From Spirochaetes bacterium RBG_16_67_19 (lineage in GTDB: Bacteria > Spirochaetota > Spirochaetia > SZUA-6 > DRHE01): a stretch of 7,398 bases of DNA. The notes beneath the pieces are model-generated. The model was not told where the DNA came from, searched no databases, and was given only the letters and a program-made list of their open reading frames with translations. Shown one piece after another: positions 1 through 4,468 of the stretch (positions are counted from its first letter, which is position 1; every line of letters begins with the position of its first letter). The stretch covers positions 3,730 to 11,127 of the forward strand of contig MIBK01000203.1 in the NCBI GenBank assembly GCA_001829505.1, written 5' to 3'. Both the position numbers and the translations under genes were made by a program.

Positions 1-163
1 GGGTGGAGCGGTCCACGTCCCGGTAGGGTGAGAGGCGGAGCACCAGCACACGCAGGGAGGCCTCAGCCCAGGAGGGGTTGCCCAGCCGGGGAGCGGCGGC
101 GAAGAGCCCGGCCTGGCGCAGGCGGTGCCAGGCCCCGTCGAAGAAGGCGCCGTAGTCGGCCAT
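1..163 (-). CDS. N-terminal fragment, possible B12-binding radical SAM protein
   Basis: Only the first 54 codons are in the window; the gene continues past the left edge. The ATG is at 163-161 on the minus strand, with a good Shine-Dalgarno site 8 bases before it. The visible protein begins MADYGAFFDGAWHRLRQAG and then reaches a hydrophobic beta-strand-like stretch, LRVLVLRLSPYRDVDRST (about residues 37-54). A strand of the form RxLxxRLSP followed by DVxRST resembles, from memory, the start of the Rossmann-like cobalamin-binding domain in a group of B12-binding radical SAM proteins. The CxxxCxxC cluster that would prove a radical SAM enzyme lies outside the window. The gene starts 34 bp after the stop of the upstream membrane protein gene on the same strand, so the two are probably one transcript. 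The start and reading frame are fairly certain; the family is a tentative call. Confidence 0.6.
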   Translation of the reverse strand, partial: MADYGAFFDGAWHRLRQAGLFAAAPRLGNPSWAEASLRVLVLRLSPYRDVDRST

Positions 164-171
164 GCGCGGGA

Positions 172-178
172 CTCTCCT
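172..178 (-). promoter_or_regulatory. Ribosome binding site of the left-edge gene
   Basis: On the minus strand the sequence reads AGGAGAG, then 8 bases, then ATG. This is a near-ideal Shine-Dalgarno site and fixes the start at 163. It lies in the 34-bp gap after the stop codon (198-200) of the preceding gene. Confidence 0.7.
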
Positions 179-197
179 GGCTCTGGCCTTCCGGGGG

Positions 198-2084
198 CTA
201 CAGCCGCAGGAAGCCGAACACCATGGCCGCGGCCCCCAGCAGGGTGAAGAGCACCAGCACCAGGCCGCCGGCCGTCTGCCAGCGGTAGATGTGGCCGGTC
301 TTGTTCAGGCTGTTGGAGAAATGCAGGGTCTCCAGGTCGAAGCCCTTCTTCCAGGTCAGCTCCAGCGCGGTCAGGAAGGCCGCGCCGACCAGCAGGGCCA
401 GGGCCAGGACCCAGCCCTGGGCGCCCTGCAGGGCGGATTTCATGGGCAGGTAGGCGGCGGGCAGCTCCGAGCCGAAGAACTCGCCAATCAGCAGGAAGAA
501 GGGCGCGTAGATCGAAAGCTCGCCGGCGAACAGCAGGGCGGAAGCGGCCGCGGCGGGCAGCACCCACAGGGCATCCGGCCAGCTCGGAGGCACCAGCAGG
601 AACAGCAGGATGGCCCAAATCCCCGAGGCGCGGCCGCGGCGCACCAGGCCCAGGTTCTGGACGAAACCGAACACGAACAGGGCCGCGGCCAGGCGGGCCA
701 GGGTCAGGTACGGCTGGCCGGGGTGGGCCAGGGGCAGGGAGTCGAACAGCCCCGGAAGCGGCGGGAAGGCCGGCGGCCGCCAGGACCAGCCGGAGGCCTG
801 CAGGCTGAAGAAGGCTGCGCCTAACAGGGCCCCGATCAGCGTGGGCAGCAGCACGGTTCGCGCCCGGAAGGCCCGGAAGCGCAGCAGGACGAAGGGATTC
901 AGCCCGCGGGGCAGCAGGAACCACAGCAGCGGCAGCAGGGAACCGAGCAGGGGCGGGAGCACCTGAGGCATGAAGTCCGGCTTCAACGACAGCAGGCCCA
1001 GGCCGGCGCGCAGGCCCAGGGTCAACAGCACGAACAGGCCGATCATCCAGCCCAGCGGCTGCCCGCTGGGCGTGGCGCGCCGCCGGCGGGTCTGGGCATT
1101 GCCTTCCGCGTTGCGCTTGAAGGACAGCAGCTTGTTGGCGAACCAGGAGCCTCCGGACCAGGCGGCCATGCCGCCGCCTTTCTCCAGCGGGGCCAACTCG
1201 GCGGCGGGGATGGAGGAGACCAGGTATTGGGCGTCGGCCCGGGAAGCCCGGGCGCCGTCCCGGGAGCTGAAGACCAGGACCGGCTGGCGCAGGCGGGAGA
1301 TGCGGAGATAGGGCGAAGCGTGGCGCATGGCCCGCTCCCCGCGGCGATAGGCCTCCGCGGTGAGGCCCGGGGAAAGAAGGCGCGCTAAACCGCGCACGTG
1401 CGCGTCCGGCTGCGGCAGGCCCCAGCGCTCGCCGGCCAGGAGGCGCACCGCCTCGCCCAGCTTCTCGGCGGAAGGCTCCCCGGAGGGCTCGGGCTCCAGC
1501 GTGCCGGTGCCGTCGCCGGCCAGCAGCGGGTCCAGCAGGATCAGGGAGGAGACGTCGCGCGGCCGGGCCTGCGCCAGGCGCAGCGCCAGGCGGCAGGAAT
1601 CCAGGTGGCCCAGCAGGTGCACGCTGGTGGCCTTCAGCTTCAGGCGGATCAGGTCCAGTCCGGCGGCCAGGGGCTTCAACAAATCCTCATCGGCCGCGGC
1701 GGCGGGATTGCGCTTGGAGCCCGGAAACTCCAGGTAGCAGACCGGGAAGTACTCACGGAAGGAATCCAGCAGGTCGTGCATCACCTCGTGGCTGAAAGCG
1801 GGGTGGGCCTGCAGGGCCACCACCGGCGGGGCGCCGCCCCGGGGCCCCGTGATCTCCACCCACAGGGAGCCCAGGCGCTCCCCGGCGCAGTCCAGGGAGC
1901 CGGGCACCAGGGCGTCGTAGGCTCCGGCGGAGTCCTGGGGCCACAGCCGCCCCACCGCCATGGTGAAGGCATGCTGGCAGTGCCCGCAGCGCAGGCGCGC
2001 GCTGCGCCCCCGCGGGAAGTGCGGTGGCACCCGCACCTGTCCGGCGAAGCCGCAGCTTGGACAGCGGAAGCGCATGGGAAGCAT
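198..2084 (-). CDS. Zinc ribbon + degenerate alpha/beta-hydrolase + multi-pass membrane protein
   Basis: The protein has 628 residues counted from the ATG at 2084 and three visible parts. (1) Residues 5-40 form a zinc ribbon of the MJ0042 type, with C8, C11, C33 and C36 in two CxxC pairs. (2) Residues about 85-322 follow the alpha/beta-hydrolase pattern: a PPVVALQAHPAF strand-loop, the strand VHLLGH (155-160) with a helix after it, LILLDP (181-186), and PVLVFSSRDG (268-277), where the acid residue would sit. The nucleophile elbow reads G-H-L-D-S, so the serine is replaced by L161. The usual late GH histidine is replaced by a GGGMAAWSGG stretch. It is therefore probably not a hydrolase. (3) An arginine-rich linker (333-336) leads to about eight hydrophobic segments (near 344-365, 373-392, 411-429, 459-480, 488-500, 506-535, 557-576, 605-627). 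I do not recognise the membrane domain. No Shine-Dalgarno site precedes any candidate start; a TTG at 2111 and an ATG at 2075 are alternatives. Function unknown; an envelope role is inference. Confidence 0.8.
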   Translation of the reverse strand: MLPMRFRCPSCGFAGQVRVPPHFPRGRSARLRCGHCQHAFTMAVGRLWPQDSAGAYDALVPGSLDCAGERLGSLWVEITGPRGGAPPVVALQAHPAFSHEVMHDLLDSFREYFPVCYLEFPGSKRNPAAAADEDLLKPLAAGLDLIRLKLKATSVHLLGHLDSCRLALRLAQARPRDVSSLILLDPLLAGDGTGTLEPEPSGEPSAEKLGEAVRLLAGERWGLPQPDAHVRGLARLLSPGLTAEAYRRGERAMRHASPYLRISRLRQPVLVFSSRDGARASRADAQYLVSSIPAAELAPLEKGGGMAAWSGGSWFANKLLSFKRNAEGNAQTRRRRATPSGQPLGWMIGLFVLLTLGLRAGLGLLSLKPDFMPQVLPPLLGSLLPLLWFLLPRGLNPFVLLRFRAFRARTVLLPTLIGALLGAAFFSLQASGWSWRPPAFPPLPGLFDSLPLAHPGQPYLTLARLAAALFVFGFVQNLGLVRRGRASGIWAILLFLLVPPSWPDALWVLPAAAASALLFAGELSIYAPFFLLIGEFFGSELPAAYLPMKSALQGAQGWVLALALLVGAAFLTALELTWKKGFDLETLHFSNSLNKTGHIYRWQTAGGLVLVLFTLLGAAAMVFGFLRL

Positions 2085-2104
2085 CTTGGGGGATTTGCGT
2101 GGAA

Positions 2105-2133
2105 TTGTCAAACTGACCGCAACCCACTATCCT
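2105..2133 (+). promoter_or_regulatory. Candidate promoter of the lipid kinase gene in the divergent gap
   Basis: A TTGTCA box (2105-2110) and a TATCCT box (2128-2133) are separated by exactly 17 bases, matching the sigma-70 layout with 5/6 and 4/6 consensus bases. Transcription would start near 2140 and leave a leader of only about 11 bases, which would exclude most of the GGGGTGA ribosome site. Either the start is further upstream or the message is nearly leaderless. The opposite strand reads TTGACA over the same -35 position, so a divergent promoter may share this box. Prediction from sequence only. Confidence 0.35.
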
Positions 2134-2134
2134 G
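2127..2134 (+). repeat. CTATCCTG motif, copy 1 (upstream of lipid kinase)
   Basis: This is an exact 8-base match to the motifs at 3489-3496 and 4418-4425. Here it ends 16 bases before the kinase ATG and contains the proposed -10 box TATCCT. The following base is G, as in copy 2. Confidence 0.5.
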
Positions 2135-2140
2135 GGGTGA
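2134..2140 (+). promoter_or_regulatory. Ribosome binding site of the lipid kinase
   Basis: GGGGTGA lies 10 bases before the ATG at 2151. It supports that start over upstream codons in the same frame, which fall inside the neighbouring minus-strand gene. Confidence 0.5.
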
Positions 2141-2150
2141 AACGCCACAC

Positions 2151-3053
2151 ATGAAAACCCTGGTGATCGTCAACCCAAAGGCCGGCAGGCGCGTCTTCCT
2201 GAACCTGTACCTCCCGCAAGTCCTGCGGGTGTTGAAACGCGGGGGGATATCCTATCGGGTCCTGTACACGCGCTACGAGGGGCACGCCACCCGCATGGTA
2301 GCCCGCCTGCGACAGTGGGCGGACCTGATCACCGTGTTCGGGGGGGACGGCACCGTGCGGGAGGTGGTGAAGGGACTGGGGGATCAGTCGCTGCCCATCG
2401 CCATCATCCCCTTCGGGACCGTGAACGTGCTGGCCCTGGACCTGGGGATCCCCTTCAACCCGGTGCAGGCCGCCGCCGTGGTTGTGAACGGCAAGAAGCG
2501 GCGCATCGACGTGGGGTACATGAACGGAGAGCCGTTCCTGCTGATGGTTTCCACCGGCCTGGACGCCCTGACGGTGCACAACGTGGACCTGCGCACCAAA
2601 CGCGTGATCGGGCGCATCGCCTATCTGATTTCCGCGATCGTCACCATTGCCACCTACCGGGCGCGGCGCGTCTGGGTCAACATCCCGGAAACGGGCCTGC
2701 GCGACCGCGGCTACCTGGCCATCGTGGCCAACTCCCGCTACTATGCCGGCCCTTACCGCATCGCCGACCAGACCCGCATCGACGACGGCCTGCTGGACGT
2801 GGTGCTGTTCAAGCGCCGCTCGGTGGCCGCCATGCTGCGCCTGCTGGCCGGGATGCTGTTCAACCGCACGCGTTTCCTGCGCGACGTGGCCTACTACCGC
2901 TGCACGGAGGTGGAGCTGAGCTCCCGCCGCCGCCAGAAGATGCAGATGGACGGGGACAAGGCCCCCAGCACTCCGGCGCGGGTGTGGGTGAAAAAGAGGC
3001 ACTTGAGCGTGCTGGTGCCGCGGAAGCGCGGCGCGGGCCTCATTCCCCGATGA
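2151..3053 (+). CDS. Diacylglycerol kinase family lipid kinase (DgkB/YegS type)
   Basis: The 300-residue length is typical for this family. These enzymes phosphorylate diacylglycerol or a related membrane lipid with ATP at the inner face of the cytoplasmic membrane, in lipid recycling or remodelling. Visible motifs, in order: the N-terminal strand and NPKAG loop (residues 8-12); the nucleotide-binding GGDGT (64-68) followed by the VREVVKGL helix; PFGTVN (87-92), the family's PxGTxN element; a second-domain strand with STGLDA (134-139); DDGLLDV (211-217), which closes the catalytic region; and MDGDK (266-270), where most relatives have DGE. No catalytic element is missing. The ATG at 2151 was chosen because the kinase fold starts at once ([12 protein letters not shown]) and a ribosome site precedes it. 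The frame is open far upstream, but that part is a shadow of the minus-strand gene. The 3' end overlaps yjbQ by 14 bp in convergent orientation. The exact lipid substrate cannot be read from sequence. Confidence 0.95.
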   Translation: MKTLVIVNPKAGRRVFLNLYLPQVLRVLKRGGISYRVLYTRYEGHATRMVARLRQWADLITVFGGDGTVREVVKGLGDQSLPIAIIPFGTVNVLALDLGIPFNPVQAAAVVVNGKKRRIDVGYMNGEPFLLMVSTGLDALTVHNVDLRTKRVIGRIAYLISAIVTIATYRARRVWVNIPETGLRDRGYLAIVANSRYYAGPYRIADQTRIDDGLLDVVLFKRRSVAAMLRLLAGMLFNRTRFLRDVAYYRCTEVELSSRRRQKMQMDGDKAPSTPARVWVKKRHLSVLVPRKRGAGLIPR

Positions 3054-3456
3054 TCTTGACCAGCACCCGCTTGCGCCGCTTGCCGTCGAACTCGCCGTAG
3101 AAGATCCTCTCCCACGGCCCGAAGTCCAGCTTGCCTGCGGTCACCGCCACCACCACCTCCCGGCCCATGATGGTTCGCTTCAGGTGGGCGTCGGCATTGT
3201 CCTCGTAGCCGTTGTGCCGGTAGCGGGAGTAGGGCTTCTCCGGGGCCAGCCCCTCCAGCCAGGTCTCGAAGTCCTGGTGCAGCCCGCCCTCGTCGTCGTT
3301 GATGAACACGCTGGCGGTGATGTGCATGGCGTTGACCAGGGCCAGGCCTTCCCGGATGCCGCTCTCGGCCAGGGCCTGCTCGACCTGGGGGGTGATGTTG
3401 AGGAACTCGCGCCGCTTGCGGATCTCGAAGGCCAGCTCTTTGCGGAAGCTCTTCAT
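3040..3456 (-). CDS. yjbQ: YjbQ / UPF0047 family protein (secondary thiamine-phosphate synthase family)
   Basis: The 138-residue length matches this single-domain family, a small soluble cytoplasmic protein that forms trimers. Conserved positions are present throughout: H45 and T47 in the [12 protein letters not shown] strand (42-53), E56 and D62, H81 and N83 after the PYSRYR segment, H91 in the [10 protein letters not shown] helix (89-98), G108 and W115 in the [12 protein letters not shown] segment (107-118), and DG at 124-125 followed by the C-terminal strand KRVLVKIIG. The annotation as a secondary thiamine-phosphate synthase comes from E. coli YjbQ, which can substitute for ThiE when overproduced; its normal role is not settled. 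No thiamine genes are nearby. The ATG at 3456 follows an AGGGGA ribosome site. The gene is convergent with the lipid kinase (14-bp overlap of 3' ends) and divergent from the TPR gene. Confidence 0.95.
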   Translation of the reverse strand: MKSFRKELAFEIRKRREFLNITPQVEQALAESGIREGLALVNAMHITASVFINDDEGGLHQDFETWLEGLAPEKPYSRYRHNGYEDNADAHLKRTIMGREVVVAVTAGKLDFGPWERIFYGEFDGKRRKRVLVKIIGE

Positions 3457-3460
3457 GATT

Positions 3461-3466
3461 TCCCCT
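3461..3466 (-). promoter_or_regulatory. Ribosome binding site of yjbQ
   Basis: On the minus strand AGGGGA is followed by 4 bases and the ATG at 3456. The spacing is slightly short, but the purine run AAAGGGGAAA allows a longer pairing. Confidence 0.55.
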
Positions 3467-3475
3467 TTGAGGGCC

Positions 3476-3505
3476 AGTTTACTATTTTCTATCCTGGTAT
3501 GTCAG
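3476..3505 (-). promoter_or_regulatory. Candidate promoter of yjbQ
   Basis: On the minus strand CTGACA (3505-3500, 5/6 of the -35 consensus) is followed after 18 bases by TAAACT (3481-3476, 4/6 of the -10 consensus). This would start transcription near 3469 with a leader of about 13 bases that includes the ribosome site. The -35 box lies over the start codon of the divergent TPR gene, so the two promoters would have to overlap. The gap is clearly AT-richer than the surrounding genes. Prediction from sequence only. Confidence 0.35.
3489..3496 (+). repeat. CTATCCTG motif, copy 2 (immediately upstream of TPR gene)
   Basis: This is an exact copy of the motif at 2127-2134, extended by a following G as in that copy. 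It ends 2 bases before the ATG at 3499, which is too close for a -10 box serving that start codon. Confidence 0.45.
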
Positions 3506-4395
3506 GGCTTCGTGGGAACGCGGCAGCTCTCGCAGCAACTCTTGTGGCGACGGCGCTACTGGCCGGTCTGGCCTGCGCCGGCCGGGCTTACGCCGACCCG
3601 GCGCAGGCGGAAAGCTATGCGCGGCTGGGACGGCTGTACGCGGAGCAGGGCAGGGAGCAGGAGGCGGAGGCCGCCCTGGAGCAGGCCCGGCTCCTGGAAA
3701 GCGAAGAACCCTTCGTCTATTTCTGGCTGGGCCGGCGGCAATCCTCCCCGGAGCGCCTGGTGGAAGCGGTGGGCAGGGCGGTGCGGCGGCGCGGGCTCCT
3801 GGACGCGGCGGCGATGCAGGCCTTGTCCGGCGCTTCGAAGCCGGACCCGGACGCCGCCGAGGAGGCCGGGCGGCTGAGGCTCGAGCTGGAAGGCCTTTTC
3901 CACGAAAGCCTCCGGCTGCTTCGCCAGTTGGAGGGGGCGACCCTCTACGAGCGGGACCTGCGGCGGCTGATCGCCTGGTTTCCGTCCAACCGGGAGCTCA
4001 AGACGGCCCTGGGACACCACCTGGCCGTGGAGGAAAGGTGGGAGGAGGCCGCCGGCCTTTGGCAGGGCCTGCTGCGCGCCGAACCGCAGATCGCCGAAGC
4101 GCAGCTTGGGCTGGCGATCGCCCTGGAGCGGTTGGGGCGGGTGGAGGAGGCGGCCCTGGCCTTCCTGCGGGCCGTGGAGCTGGATCCGCGCAACCCCGCG
4201 ATCTACGACAGCCTGGTCCGGGTCTACGCCGGGCGGGAGCCGGAGCTGCGCACCCTGCTGGCCGACCGCGCCTGGCGGGATACGCGCAATCCCGTCCTGT
4301 TCCGCCGGCTGGCGTGGCTGGAAGAGCGGCTGGGATTGGAGCAGGCCGCTGCCGGGCACCAGTTGCGGGCCGAGCGGCTGGAGGCCGAGCCCTGA
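3499..4395 (+). CDS. Exported TPR-repeat protein
   Basis: The protein has 298 residues. Residues 1-32 are an export signal: R5, then a long Ala/Leu hydrophobic stretch and an A-Y-A site that signal peptidase I could cleave before D33. The only cysteine is C26, preceded by A-G-L-A. This is a poor lipobox because of G at -3 and L at -2, so a lipoprotein is possible but less likely. Tetratricopeptide repeats are visible at about 37-71 ([20 protein letters not shown]), 164-196 ([19 protein letters not shown]), 197-230 ([20 protein letters not shown], ending VELDPRNP) and, degenerate, 264-298. The middle (about 72-163) is helical and Arg/Glu-rich without clear repeats. TPR arrays bind other proteins; here the likely place is the periplasm or outer-membrane side. 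No Shine-Dalgarno site precedes the ATG, and the frame is open upstream to 3184 only because it shadows yjbQ. It may be translated from a leaderless message. The giant secreted protein follows after 73 bp on the same strand, so a shared role is possible but unproven. Confidence 0.85.
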   Translation: MSGLRGNAAALAATLVATALLAGLACAGRAYADPAQAESYARLGRLYAEQGREQEAEAALEQARLLESEEPFVYFWLGRRQSSPERLVEAVGRAVRRRGLLDAAAMQALSGASKPDPDAAEEAGRLRLELEGLFHESLRLLRQLEGATLYERDLRRLIAWFPSNRELKTALGHHLAVEERWEEAAGLWQGLLRAEPQIAEAQLGLAIALERLGRVEEAALAFLRAVELDPRNPAIYDSLVRVYAGREPELRTLLADRAWRDTRNPVLFRRLAWLEERLGLEQAAAGHQLRAERLEAEP

Positions 4396-4417
4396 GCTGA
4401 TTTTCTTCCGCGCTTCC

Positions 4418-4425
4418 CTATCCTG
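4418..4425 (+). repeat. CTATCCTG motif, copy 3 (upstream of secreted protein)
   Basis: This is an exact copy of the motif in front of the two other plus-strand genes. It ends 43 bases before the ATG at 4469. The next base is A, whereas copies 1 and 2 have G. Confidence 0.5.
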
Positions 4426-4455
4426 ACTGAAACTGTTATCTTCTTGGCTGGCACC

Positions 4456-4466
4456 GAGAGGGGGGA
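4456..4466 (+). promoter_or_regulatory. Ribosome binding site of the giant secreted protein
   Basis: The run GAGAGGGGGGAGG (4456-4468) ends directly at the ATG. The effective pairing is probably GAGAGG or its neighbours at 4456-4463, which gives normal spacing and supports the start at 4469. Confidence 0.6.
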
Positions 4467-4468
4467 GG

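Larger units (their letters stand above)
4396..4468 (+). promoter_or_regulatory. Gap upstream of the giant secreted protein
   Basis: This 73-bp gap begins AT-richer than its surroundings. It holds the third CTATCCTG motif (4418-4425) and ends in a purine-rich ribosome site. No terminator hairpin with a T-run is visible after the TPR gene, so read-through is possible. No convincing -35 box lies 16-18 bases before the TATCCT at 4419-4424. Confidence 0.35.

Noticed and set aside
198..1060. CPBP/CAAX-type or rhomboid membrane protease in the C-terminal part of the membrane protein
   Set aside because: The EExxxR, FxxxH and HxxxN motifs of CPBP and the GxSG plus His motif of rhomboids are not present in the hydrophobic segments.
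1237..1253. Perfect inverted repeat GCCCGGG-AAG-CCCGGGC, with a third CCCGGG at 1259-1264
   Set aside because: It lies inside coding sequence (Arg/Ala-rich stretch), has no T-run, and is easily produced by GC-rich codons.
2085..2111. TTG start at 2111 for the membrane protein
   Set aside because: It has no ribosome site and adds a Lys/Arg/Pro stretch before the zinc ribbon. The ATG at 2084 is preferred, but this is not certain.
1398..2150. Upstream in-frame extension of the lipid kinase
   Set aside because: The added residues are Gln/Gly/Ala-rich antisense of the membrane protein gene; the kinase fold begins right at 2151 after a ribosome site.
3184..3498. Upstream in-frame extension of the TPR protein
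   Set aside because: It overlaps yjbQ, which is a firm assignment, and would bury the signal peptide.
3556..4359. Minus-strand frame of 267 codons over the TPR gene
   Set aside because: The plus strand encodes clear TPR helices with a signal peptide; the minus product is Pro/Gln-rich without motifs.
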